A stretch of 64,000 nt of DNA from Pseudomonadota bacterium (GTDB lineage: Bacteria > Pseudomonadota > Gammaproteobacteria > Xanthomonadales > Xanthomonadaceae). Under the pieces are notes generated by a model, which was not told the origin of the DNA, searched no databases, and was given only the letters and a program-made list of their open reading frames with translations. How positions within the stretch are numbered: the stretch's first letter is position 1; every line of letters begins with the position of its first letter. Made by a program: the position numbers and the translations under genes. The stretch is taken from contig JAFEBV010000008.1 of assembly GCA_018242485.1 (NCBI GenBank), positions 25,963-89,962 of the forward strand, read 5' to 3'. Shown here in pieces: positions 50,574-58,749 of the stretch.

Positions 50574-51694
50574 ATCCCTGCGCGGGCGATGGCTTTGACG
50601 TTTCCGCGCTGGCCAATGCCGCCACTCGTGCGCTGCGTGCCTACGACCCCGGCCACGACCTGCCGGTTCTGCGCCAGCGTTTCGGCGCGGACTTGATCGA
50701 ACTGGGCGCGAACGAAAATCCGCTCGGCCCCAGCCCGCGCGTGCTGGATGCGATCCGTGTTGCGCTGGCGGAAGTGCATTTGTATCCCGATCCCAAGGGC
50801 GGCGCGCTCAAGGCCGCGCTGGCCGCGCAGCTTGCGGTCGATGTCGCGCAGATCGCGCTGGGCAACGGCTCGCACGAGCTGTTGATGCTGCTCGCGCAGT
50901 GTTTCGCCGATGCGGCAACCTCGGTGGTGTTTTCCGAATATGGTTTCGCGGTGTTTCCGATCGCCACCACCGCCGCCGGCGCCCATCCGATCCGCGTGCC
51001 GGCGCTGCCGCGCGAGCACGCGACGCTGCCGCGCGGCCACGATCTGGACGCGATGGCGGCCGCGATCCGGCCCGACACCCGCATCGTGTATCTGGCCAAT
51101 CCCAACAATCCCACCGGGACATGGTTCGACGATGCCGCGCTGGATGCCTTCATCGCGCGGGCGCCGCCGACGACGCTGGTGGTGATCGACGAGGCCTATG
51201 CCGAATACATCGTCGCGCCAGCGCTGACCACCGCCCTGCGCCTGTTGCCACGGCATCCGAATGTCGTCGTCACGCGCACGTTCTCCAAGGCGCATGGGCT
51301 GGCCGGGTTGCGGGTGGGCTATGCGGTGTCGTCGCCATCGGTGATCGCGGTGATCGAGCGCCTGCGCGAATCGTTCAACGTCAACGCCTTGGCGCTGGCC
51401 GCCGCAAACGCCGCGCTGAGCGATGCCGACCACGTCGCTCGCTCGCGGGCGTGGAATCACGCCGAACGCGAGTGGCTCGTCGCGCGCCTGCGCGAACGCG
51501 GCCTGCGTGTGTCGCCATCGCAAACCAATTTCGTGCTGGTGGATTTCGGCCAAGATGCCGCACCGACCGAGCGCGCCTTGTACGAGCGCGGCGTGATCGT
51601 GCGCCCGGTGGCAGGTTATGGACTGCACGATTGCCTGCGCATCAGCGTCGGCACGCGCGCAGCCAACCAGCGCCTGCTGGACGCGCTGCCATGA
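50570..51694 (+). CDS. hisC: histidinol-phosphate/aromatic aminotransferase
   Basis: 374 residues, class I PLP aminotransferase. It has ELGANENPLGPSP (substrate phosphate loop), LANPNNPTGTWF, DEAYAEY and the PLP lysine in TRTFSKAHGLAGLRVGY. The only sensible start is a TTG at 50570, overlapping the pheA stop as TTGA; no ATG or GTG lies between it and the conserved N-terminal region. In this operon context (pheA upstream, aroA downstream) the protein may act as the aromatic aminotransferase of phenylalanine/tyrosine synthesis as well as, or instead of, histidine synthesis. The aroA start overlaps the stop as ATGA. Confidence 0.9.
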   Translation: MNPCAGDGFDVSALANAATRALRAYDPGHDLPVLRQRFGADLIELGANENPLGPSPRVLDAIRVALAEVHLYPDPKGGALKAALAAQLAVDVAQIALGNGSHELLMLLAQCFADAATSVVFSEYGFAVFPIATTAAGAHPIRVPALPREHATLPRGHDLDAMAAAIRPDTRIVYLANPNNPTGTWFDDAALDAFIARAPPTTLVVIDEAYAEYIVAPALTTALRLLPRHPNVVVTRTFSKAHGLAGLRVGYAVSSPSVIAVIERLRESFNVNALALAAANAALSDADHVARSRAWNHAEREWLVARLRERGLRVSPSQTNFVLVDFGQDAAPTERALYERGVIVRPVAGYGLHDCLRISVGTRAANQRLLDALP

Positions 51695-53028
51695 GCGCCC
51701 GCATCGCGTGGATCGCCGCGCGCGGCGGGCCGTTGCGTGGCGATCTGCGCGTGCCGGGCGACAAGTCGATCTCGCATCGCGCATTGATGCTGGCCGCGAT
51801 CGCCGAGGGCACCAGTCGGATCGGTGGCTTTCTCGAAGGCGAGGATACCCGTGCAACGGCCGCGATCCTGCGTCAGCTCGGCGTGCGCATCGAAGCGCCA
51901 GCCGACGGCGAACGCGTCGTCCATGGCGTCGGCCTGCATGGCCTGCGCGGCAGTGCGGATCGACTGGATTGCGGCAATGCCGGCACCGGCATGCGCTTGT
52001 TGTGCGGGCTGCTGGCCGGGCAGGATTTCGCTTGCGAACTGGTCGGCGATGAATCTCTTTCGCGGCGGCCGATGGGGCGGGTGATCGAGCCGTTGACGCG
52101 GATGGGCGCGAGTATCGCTGCCGCCGATGGCGGTCGTCCACCGCTGCGCATCGCAGCGAACAAGGCCCTGCGCGGCATCGACTACGAACTGCCCGTCGCC
52201 AGCGCGCAGGTCAAATCCGCCGTGCTGTTCGCTGGCCTGTATGCGCAGGGCACCACCCGCGTGCACGAATCGCAGCCGACCCGCGACTACACCGAGAGCA
52301 TGCTCGCCGCCTTCGGCTGGCCGATCCGGTTTCGTCCCGGCCATGCCGAACTCGAAGGTGGGCATCGCCTGCGCGCGTTGGACATCGTCGTGCCCGGCGA
52401 CTTTTCCTCGGCGGCATTCCTGATCGTCGCCGCGTGCATCGTGCCGGGCTCGGATGTGCTGATCCGCGAGGTCGGCATCAACCGGCGCCGCACCGGTCTG
52501 CTCGCCGCGCTGCGCGCGATGGGCGCGGACATCGTCGAGGAAAACCCGCGCCGGTTGGGCGGCGAGGCGGTGGCCGACCTGCGCGTGCGTCACGCTGACT
52601 TGCACGGAATCGAGGTGCCGCCGGCCATCGTCGCCGACATGATCGACGAGTTTCCGGCACTGTTCGTTGCTGCCGCGTTGGCCGAAGGGCCGACCGTGGT
52701 GCGCGGCGCGGCGGAGCTGCGGGTGAAGGAATCCGACCGCATCGCCGGCATGGCAACGGGCTTGCACGCACTGGGTGTGCGCGTGGACGAAACGCCCGAT
52801 GGCGCGATCATCCACGGCCTCGGCGCCGCGGGTCGGTTGCGCAGTGCGCAAGTGGACAGCCGCGGCGACCATCGCCTCGCGATGGCCTTCGCCGTCGCCG
52901 CGCAGCGTGCGGACGGGCAGGCGCGCATCGCCGACTGCGCGAACGTGGCGACTTCGTTCCCAGGTTTCATGGCATTGGCGAATTCATTCGGCATGAGCGT
53001 ACAGGCGCATCCGGCGACGGATTCCTGA
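51691..53028 (+). CDS. aroA: 3-phosphoshikimate 1-carboxyvinyltransferase (EPSP synthase)
   Basis: 445 residues, two inverse-barrel domains. It has VPGDKSISHRALMLAAIAEG (phosphate and PEP site), LDCGNAGTGMRLLCGLLAG, GDESLSRRPMGRVIEPL, and near the C-terminus VKESDRIAGMATGLHALGV and DSRGDHRLAMAFAVA, the full set for EPSP synthase. It joins phosphoenolpyruvate to shikimate-3-phosphate, the sixth step of the shikimate pathway. The ATG at 51691 overlaps the hisC stop (ATGA). It closes the serC-pheA-hisC-aroA unit; a gap of 281 bases without a recognisable gene follows before ppnN. Confidence 0.96.
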   Translation: MSARIAWIAARGGPLRGDLRVPGDKSISHRALMLAAIAEGTSRIGGFLEGEDTRATAAILRQLGVRIEAPADGERVVHGVGLHGLRGSADRLDCGNAGTGMRLLCGLLAGQDFACELVGDESLSRRPMGRVIEPLTRMGASIAAADGGRPPLRIAANKALRGIDYELPVASAQVKSAVLFAGLYAQGTTRVHESQPTRDYTESMLAAFGWPIRFRPGHAELEGGHRLRALDIVVPGDFSSAAFLIVAACIVPGSDVLIREVGINRRRTGLLAALRAMGADIVEENPRRLGGEAVADLRVRHADLHGIEVPPAIVADMIDEFPALFVAAALAEGPTVVRGAAELRVKESDRIAGMATGLHALGVRVDETPDGAIIHGLGAAGRLRSAQVDSRGDHRLAMAFAVAAQRADGQARIADCANVATSFPGFMALANSFGMSVQAHPATDS

Positions 53029-53309
53029 ATTTTGGACACCACTTTTCCACGACAAGCCCGCGTGTACCGGAACTGTTCTCGATGACGCTTTGCCGGTATT
53101 GACGGTTGATGCGGAGGCTGTCTTGGCCCCGTGGTCACCCTTGATCGACTCCAGAAGGTTTCCCGGCGGCACGCGAAGATGGGGGCTGCACTCGGGAATC
53201 GCGCTCGCCACTCGGATGCGTTCGCGGCGACGCATTGGCTGGTTGACCACGCACTGACGACGAGCTTCCGGCTTCTGTCATCATCTGCGTACCGTCATTT
53301 GACCTCGCT

Positions 53310-54743
53310 ATGCCTGTCTCGATGAACAACATCGCCGATACCCGCAAACCCTCCTCACCCACCGATCCGGTGCGCAACGGCGGCACCGTCAATGCACTGG
53401 TGTGGCCGACCGGCGGGCTGGACATCCTCTCCCGCGACGAGATCGCGCGCCTGCGCGATGCCGCGTCCGGCAGCGTCCTCCACGACCTGCTGCGGCGCTG
53501 CGCGCTGGCGGTGCTGACCACCGGCAGCGCGCTGGACGACGCCCGCGCCGCCGCCGCGCTGTACCCGAACTTCGACATCCTGATCCGCCCGCACGATCGC
53601 GGCATCAAGCTGGAGCTGCGCAACGCGCCGGCGCAGGCCTTCGTGGATGGCGAGATCGTCCGCGGCGTGGCCGAGCTGCTGTTCGCGGTGGTGCGCGACA
53701 TCGTCTACACCACCACTGAAGTCGAGGGCGACGCGAAGTTCTCCACCGCCACCGGCGCGGGCATCACCAATGCGGTGTTCGAGGTGTTGCGCAACGCGCA
53801 CATCCTCAAGCCGCGCAGCGAACCCAACCTCGTGGTGTGCTGGGGCGGCCATTCGATCCAGCGCGACGAGTACGAATACACCAAAGCGGTGGGCTACGAA
53901 CTGGGCCTGCGCGGGCTGGACATCTGCACCGGCTGCGGGCCGGGGGCGATGAAGGGGCCGATGAAGGGGGCGACGATCGCCCACGCCAAGCAGCGCCGCG
54001 ACGAGCGTCGCTACATCGGCATCACCGAGCCGGGGATCATCGCCGCCGAGTCGCCCAACCCGATCGTCAACCACCTCGTCATCATGCCGGACATCGAGAA
54101 GCGGCTGGAGGCCTTCGTCCGCCTCGGGCATGGCTTCATCGTCTTCCCCGGCGGCGTGGGCACCTGCGAGGAGATCCTGTTCATCCTCGGTCTGCTCACC
54201 TATCCGGACAACCACGACGAACCCTTCCCGCTGGTGTTCACCGGGCCGAAGGCGGCGGCGGCCTACTTCGAGCAGATCGACCAGTTCCTGAAGCTGGCGC
54301 TGGGCGATGCCGTCACCGGCCGTTACAGCATCATCGTGGACGATGCGGAGGCGGTGGCGCGAGCGATGAAGGCCGGTGTGGACAAGGTGCGGCAGCGCCG
54401 GATCCGCACTCAGGACGCCTTCTTCTTCAACTGGTCGCTGACCGTGCCGGAGGATCTCCAGCACCCGTTCGAGCCCTCGCACGCGGCGATGGCCGCGCTC
54501 GACCTGCACCGCGAGCAACCCGTGCACCGGCTGGCGGCCAACCTGCGACGCGCGTTCTCGGCCATCGTCGCCGGCAACGTGAAGGAAGAGGGCATGAAGT
54601 GCATCGAGCAGGAAGGCCCGTTCGAGATCCACGGCGACCCGGCCATCATGCAGGCTCTGGATGCGCTTCTGCGCGCCTTCGTGGCGCAGGGGCGGATGAA
54701 GATGTCCGGCGACTACAAGCCCTGCTATCGCGTGGTGGTCTGA
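53310..54743 (+). CDS. ppnN: nucleotide 5'-monophosphate nucleosidase PpnN
   Basis: 477 residues, LOG/lysine-decarboxylase-like Rossmann core with GFIVFPGGVGTCEEILFILGLL (the PGGxGTxxE motif) and CWGGHSIQRDEYEYTKAVGYELGLRGLDICTGCGPGAMKG. The flanking N- and C-terminal domains give the PpnN (YgdH) length; E. coli PpnN cleaves purine and pyrimidine monophosphates to base and ribose-5-phosphate and is stimulated by ppGpp. The ATG at 53310 or 53322 can start it; no good ribosome site is visible at either. Its 3' end overlaps the convergent kinase gene by 19 bases. Confidence 0.93.
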   Translation: MPVSMNNIADTRKPSSPTDPVRNGGTVNALVWPTGGLDILSRDEIARLRDAASGSVLHDLLRRCALAVLTTGSALDDARAAAALYPNFDILIRPHDRGIKLELRNAPAQAFVDGEIVRGVAELLFAVVRDIVYTTTEVEGDAKFSTATGAGITNAVFEVLRNAHILKPRSEPNLVVCWGGHSIQRDEYEYTKAVGYELGLRGLDICTGCGPGAMKGPMKGATIAHAKQRRDERRYIGITEPGIIAAESPNPIVNHLVIMPDIEKRLEAFVRLGHGFIVFPGGVGTCEEILFILGLLTYPDNHDEPFPLVFTGPKAAAAYFEQIDQFLKLALGDAVTGRYSIIVDDAEAVARAMKAGVDKVRQRRIRTQDAFFFNWSLTVPEDLQHPFEPSHAAMAALDLHREQPVHRLAANLRRAFSAIVAGNVKEEGMKCIEQEGPFEIHGDPAIMQALDALLRAFVAQGRMKMSGDYKPCYRVVV

Positions 54744-55798
54744 GGTTCGGGCAGCATGATCGGCGGCAGGCGCAGAATGGCGACGTAGCGGCCGCCTTCC
54801 TCGCGGGTTTCCAGCAAATCGCGTTGCAATGGATCGAGCGCGCGCACGCGCTCGCGAATCGACGCCAGCCCGACGCGGTGCCCTTGCGCCGCCTTGCCGC
54901 CGTCGGCCGGCAGGTCGTTGCGCACGGTGATGCGCAAGGACTCGGCGTCGGCGGCGACCACGATTTCCATCGACCCGCCATTGACCGACGGCTCGATGCC
55001 GTGGCGGATCGCGTTTTCCACCAGTGGCTGGATCGACAACGCCGGCACCGCCAGCGCCGGCAGTTCCGCCGGCAGTTCCCAGTTCACCCGCAGGCGCTCG
55101 CCGAAACGCAGCGATTCGATCTCCAGATAGCGGCGGGTGAGCGCGATCTCGTCGGCCAGCGCGATGTTGCGCGGTCCGGCCAGCGCCGCACGGAACAAGT
55201 CGGCCAGATCCAGCAGCAATCGCTCGGCCTGCTCGGGCCGCGCATGCACCAGCGCCGCCCCGGTGTTGAGGGTGTTGAACAGGAAATGCGGCTGAATGCG
55301 CGCCTGCAGCGCTTCGAGCTCTGCCTGCTTGGTCTGGACGGCCATCTGCCGTGCCCGCCAGTAATTCTGGAAGGCCGCCAGCCCGAACAACCCGACCGTG
55401 AGCGACAGACCCATCACCCGCAGCACGAACAGGCGGTCGATGCGGTCGGGTTGAAGCTCGCTCGCGTGCAGGGCGTAGCCAGCCGCCATCCCGACGGCAG
55501 CGGTTGCGAGCAGCAGCAAGCCCAGCGCCAGCCACGCGATCGGCAGCGGACGCCAGTGCGCCAACGGGCGCCGCAACAGGTATAACGCACCCAGGGTCAG
55601 GACGATGATCCACTGGATCAGCAACGAGGCCAGCCCGAAATACACCCAGCGGTCGCCCCCCGCGTAGGGGGTCAGGGCCAGCATCAGGGCCAGGCCTTCA
55701 CCCGCCAGCACCGACGAAACCAGCGCCGGCGCCTGCCAGAGGGCTTCCAGCGGATGCGCGGGCGGTGGCAGGGGCGTGGACGGCATGTGCGGCATCAT
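54725..55798 (-). CDS. AlgZ/LytS-type sensor histidine kinase
   Basis: 357 residues from the ATG at 55798; ATGs at 55795 and 55786 are alternatives. Four or five membrane helices occupy about residues 20-150 (YFGLASLLIQWIIVLTLGALYLL, LALGLLLLATAAVGMAAGY). The His_kinase domain follows: the phospho-accepting QARIQPHFLFNTLNTG and the ATP-binding IQPLVENAIRHGIEP and VGLASIRERVRAL. This is the AlgZ/FimS class. In Pseudomonas aeruginosa this kinase with AlgR activates the fimU-pilVWXYE operon; here it is divergent from that same operon (about 210 bases between starts). The response regulator is not adjacent; the other flank is ppnN. Confidence 0.9.
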   Translation of the reverse strand: MMPHMPSTPLPPPAHPLEALWQAPALVSSVLAGEGLALMLALTPYAGGDRWVYFGLASLLIQWIIVLTLGALYLLRRPLAHWRPLPIAWLALGLLLLATAAVGMAAGYALHASELQPDRIDRLFVLRVMGLSLTVGLFGLAAFQNYWRARQMAVQTKQAELEALQARIQPHFLFNTLNTGAALVHARPEQAERLLLDLADLFRAALAGPRNIALADEIALTRRYLEIESLRFGERLRVNWELPAELPALAVPALSIQPLVENAIRHGIEPSVNGGSMEIVVAADAESLRITVRNDLPADGGKAAQGHRVGLASIRERVRALDPLQRDLLETREEGGRYVAILRLPPIMLPEPQTTTR

Positions 55799-56008
55799 GC
55801 GCCGGCGGTGGCGAGCCGTGCCAGCGGACGGGCGGTATGGTGTCTGATAGGCGCTGGCGCGCCGCCTTCGGGCGCGTAATACTGCGTCGGGGGATTCGGC
55901 GTGGTGCGTCGATCGGCCGTACATGCCTGTGTTTGCTCCGCCGGTCGGCCAGCGCTTGCCGATCCGTCGATGAACTCATTAACTTGTCGCGACCCTGGGA
56001 GGGCTGCC

Positions 56009-56671
56009 GTGTCGTCGAATTCAATCCTTCGCGCGAGATTCGCGTCGGCTGGCCGCAAGGCCAGCCAGGGTTTCACCCTCATCGAGCTGATGATCGTCGT
56101 GCTCGTCGGTCTGGTTCTGCTCATGCTGGCCTTGCCGAGTTTCGATGCGGTGATGAATTCCGGCCGGGTCAACGGCCCGGCCAACGAACTGGTGGCGACG
56201 CTGCAGTTGGCGCGCATGGAGGCGATCCGGCGCAACGCGCGCGTGGTGGTGTGCCCCAGCGCGAACGGCACCAGCTGTCTGGGTGGAAATCCGAGCCAGT
56301 GGGCCGGCTGGATCGCCTTCGTCGACGACGGTGGGTTCAGTCATTCCTGGGCAGCCGGCAACGTGGCCAATGCGAACAATGGCGTCATCGACGCCAACGA
56401 GACGGTGCTGCGCACCGGTTCCATGGCGGCTCCGGCGGTGTTGCAGACGAGCTCGAACATCAGCGGCAATACCGGCGGGGAGATCGTCTTCCGTTCCGAT
56501 GGCCTTGCCCGCAGTTCAAACGGCGCCCTGCTCGACGGCATCTTGAGCGTGTGCGTGGCAACCACGCACCCGCCCGAGAACACGCGCAACGTGTCCATCG
56601 CATCCGGCAGCCGCTTCGCGGTGGCGCGTACCGGCAATGGCGGCAATTGCGCCGTCCCCCCCAATTCCTGA
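56009..56671 (+). CDS. minor pilin, GspH/FimT-FimU type
   Basis: 220 residues from the GTG at 56009, which has GGGAGG at the right distance; an upstream ATG at 55970 lacks a site. The leader ends KASQG/FTLIELMIVVLVGLVLLMLALP, a type IV prepilin with glycine at -1, Phe at +1 and Glu at +5. The globular part has cysteines in VVVCPSANGTSC and NGGNCAVPP that may form disulfides. It is the first gene of a six-gene minor-pilin operon (fimU, pilV, pilW, pilX, pilY1, pilE) needed to start type IV pilus assembly. The GspH domain family fits FimU or FimT. Confidence 0.9.
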   Translation: MSSNSILRARFASAGRKASQGFTLIELMIVVLVGLVLLMLALPSFDAVMNSGRVNGPANELVATLQLARMEAIRRNARVVVCPSANGTSCLGGNPSQWAGWIAFVDDGGFSHSWAAGNVANANNGVIDANETVLRTGSMAAPAVLQTSSNISGNTGGEIVFRSDGLARSSNGALLDGILSVCVATTHPPENTRNVSIASGSRFAVARTGNGGNCAVPPNS

Positions 56672-56689
56672 CGCGGAGCCGGAACAGGC

Positions 56690-57139
56690 ATGAAAACCAC
56701 CATTCCATCCATGCGCACCAGCCAGCGCGGCATGAGTCTGATCGAAGTGCTGATCGCCGTCCTCATTCTCGGGATCGGCGTGCTGGGGATCGCGGCGATG
56801 CAAGCCGCGTCGCTGCGCAACAGCCAGAGTTCGCTGCAGCAAAGCACGGCGGTGATCCAGGCCAACGCGATCATGGACGCGATGCGGGCCAATGTCGCGG
56901 CTGCCCAGGGCGGCGCCTACAACCTTGCAATGGCGGGTGCGCCCTGCGCGGCGCCGGCGGCCGGCGCGACGATCGCCTCCAAGGATCTGAACGACTGGAT
57001 CACCAGCCTGCAGTCGGCCATCGCCGCCAATGCCTGCGGTTCGGTGACCTGCGGCGCCACCAGCTGCTCGGTGACCGTGCAGTGGTCGGACAATCTGAGC
57101 GGTACGCCCAACACGGTCACGGTGGCGAGCCTGCTATGA
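56690..57139 (+). CDS. pilV: minor pilin PilV
   Basis: 149 residues. The prepilin leader is SQRG/MSLIEVLIAVLILGIGVLGIAAMQAASL, with Glu at +5; the following DAMRANVAAAQGG is usual for PilV. It has cysteine pairs (APCAAP, NACGSVTCGATSC) that could form disulfides in the head domain. PilV is one of the minor pilins of the priming complex with PilW, PilX and PilY1. It starts 18 bases after the fimU stop and its stop overlaps the pilW start as ATGA. Confidence 0.93.
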   Translation: MKTTIPSMRTSQRGMSLIEVLIAVLILGIGVLGIAAMQAASLRNSQSSLQQSTAVIQANAIMDAMRANVAAAQGGAYNLAMAGAPCAAPAAGATIASKDLNDWITSLQSAIAANACGSVTCGATSCSVTVQWSDNLSGTPNTVTVASLL

Positions 57140-58167
57140 AATTCTCCCCTCGATTCCACGCATTGCGTACCGGCCAGGCCGGTTTGGGCCTGGTCGAGCT
57201 GATGATCGCCATGCTGCTGGGCATACTCGTGGCCGGCAGCGCGGTGGCGATCTTCTCCACCAACCGGCAGGCATATGCGGCCACGGAAAGCCTCGGGCGC
57301 ATCCAGGAGAACGCGCGCGTCGCCTACGAGTTGATGGGGCGCGACATCCGCATGGCGTTTGGCACCCCCTGCGCCGCGCGCAACCTGCCCATGGCCAACC
57401 TTACGACCGGCCCATCCGGGGTCGGGCAGTGGTGGCAGACCTGGGGCGGCGGGATTTCCGGCTACAACCAGGGCAGCACGCCGCCTCCCGGCGCGCCCGC
57501 CAACATGACCACCGCCGGCGACGCCCTCGTTCTCATTGGATCCGACGATTCGCCGATGTCGGTCGTGTCCCACGATCCGGCGAACCGCAAGTTTGTGCTC
57601 AATGCGGCGCCGGCCGCGTTCAAGGCCAACGATCTGGTGGTGGTATGCGATTACCGCCAAGGCGGCATGTTCCAGATCAACAGCGCCACCACCGGCGGGC
57701 CGTACACCATGACCTACGCCAAGGGCGGGATGAATTGCGGCCAGGACATGTCGCTGCCGGTGAATTGCGGGTCGGCCAAGCCCGGGGTCAAGTTCGCCAA
57801 CAACGCGATGATTGGCCGCGTACGCTCGGTGGTGTGGTACATCGCCAACAACGGGCGTGGCGGCACGTCGTTGTATCAGGCGCAACTGGACACCGGCGGC
57901 GTCATCGACACGCAGGAAATCGCCGATGGCGTCACCGCCATGAGCCTGTCCTATCTGGTCAACGGCGCAACGGCCTACTGCCCCGCACAGCCGGTCGGCG
58001 GTGGTTGCTCGGTCGGCGGCAACTGGACGAACGTGGTCGCCGTGCGCGTCGCGCTCACCCTGCAAGGCCAGGACAACGGCCAGGGTCAGGGCAGGATTTC
58101 GACCGCCGGCGGCGCGCTGGCCCGCAACTTCGTGCAAGTCATTTCCGTACGGAACCATCTGCAATGA
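57136..58167 (+). CDS. pilW: minor pilin PilW
   Basis: 343 residues. Prepilin leader TGQAG/LGLVELMIAMLLGILVAGSAVAIFSTNRQAYAATE with Glu at +5 and the long N-terminal helix of PilW. The head domain is rich in Gly, Asn, Trp and Thr, with an internal cysteine pattern (NCGQDMSLPVNCGSAKPG). Homologues carry this region as an insert in the C-terminal head. The ATG at 57136 overlaps the pilV stop. The stop overlaps the pilX ATG (ATGA). It acts with PilV/PilX/PilY1 at the pilus tip. Confidence 0.93.
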   Translation: MKFSPRFHALRTGQAGLGLVELMIAMLLGILVAGSAVAIFSTNRQAYAATESLGRIQENARVAYELMGRDIRMAFGTPCAARNLPMANLTTGPSGVGQWWQTWGGGISGYNQGSTPPPGAPANMTTAGDALVLIGSDDSPMSVVSHDPANRKFVLNAAPAAFKANDLVVVCDYRQGGMFQINSATTGGPYTMTYAKGGMNCGQDMSLPVNCGSAKPGVKFANNAMIGRVRSVVWYIANNGRGGTSLYQAQLDTGGVIDTQEIADGVTAMSLSYLVNGATAYCPAQPVGGGCSVGGNWTNVVAVRVALTLQGQDNGQGQGRISTAGGALARNFVQVISVRNHLQ

Positions 58168-58733
58168 ACGACCTTCGCCGTAGCCCGTCCGCGCGTTCCA
58201 GCCAGCAGGGCGCCGCCCTGATGGTGGTGTTGGTGCTGCTGGTCATCATGACCTTGCTTGGATTGGCCAGTTTGCGCGGGGCATTGATGGGCCAGCGCAT
58301 GAGCGCCAACACCTACGACCGCAACCTCAGTTTCCAGGGCGCCGAAGCGGCGCTGCGGGAAGGCGAAGCGGTGCTGGCCACGGCGCCTGCGGCCACGGCC
58401 TTCCAGAACGGGTGTCCATCGGGACTCTGCAGCCAGCCCACAGCCACCAGCGGCACGCCCGACCGCTGGATGAATCCGTCCTTCGCCGGCTGGTTCTCGG
58501 TCACCGATCCGGTGTTGCTCGGTGCCCTCCCCAGCGCGGCGGGCACCCCGCAATACTTCATCGAATACATGGGGCTTGCGCCCAACTGGCCCGGCTGCGA
58601 CCAGGAAATCCCCATGCATCCCAATTGCCTGACGCCGCGCTACCGCGTGACCGCGCGCAATGCCAACCCCGCGCTGGCGGGCGACCGTGCCATGGTCGTC
58701 CTCCAGACCAACTACGTCGCTGCAAATCCCTGA
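58164..58733 (+). CDS. pilX: minor pilin PilX
   Basis: 189 residues. The start is SQQG/AALMVVLVLLVIMTLLGLASLRGALMGQRMSANTYDRNLSFQGAEAALREGEAVL, the standard PilX N-terminal motif, without the Glu at +5 that most pilins have. The head domain contains paired cysteines (NGCPSGLC, GCDQEIPMHPNC). PilX helps to link the minor-pilin complex to PilY1. Its ATG overlaps the pilW stop, and pilY1 follows 16 bases on. Confidence 0.93.
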   Translation: MNDLRRSPSARSSQQGAALMVVLVLLVIMTLLGLASLRGALMGQRMSANTYDRNLSFQGAEAALREGEAVLATAPAATAFQNGCPSGLCSQPTATSGTPDRWMNPSFAGWFSVTDPVLLGALPSAAGTPQYFIEYMGLAPNWPGCDQEIPMHPNCLTPRYRVTARNANPALAGDRAMVVLQTNYVAANP

Positions 58734-58749
58734 TCGGGAAGGATTAGCC

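Noticed and set aside
53029..53309. small gene between aroA and ppnN
   Set aside because: No frame here has a ribosome site, conserved composition or recognisable product; the gap is left empty.
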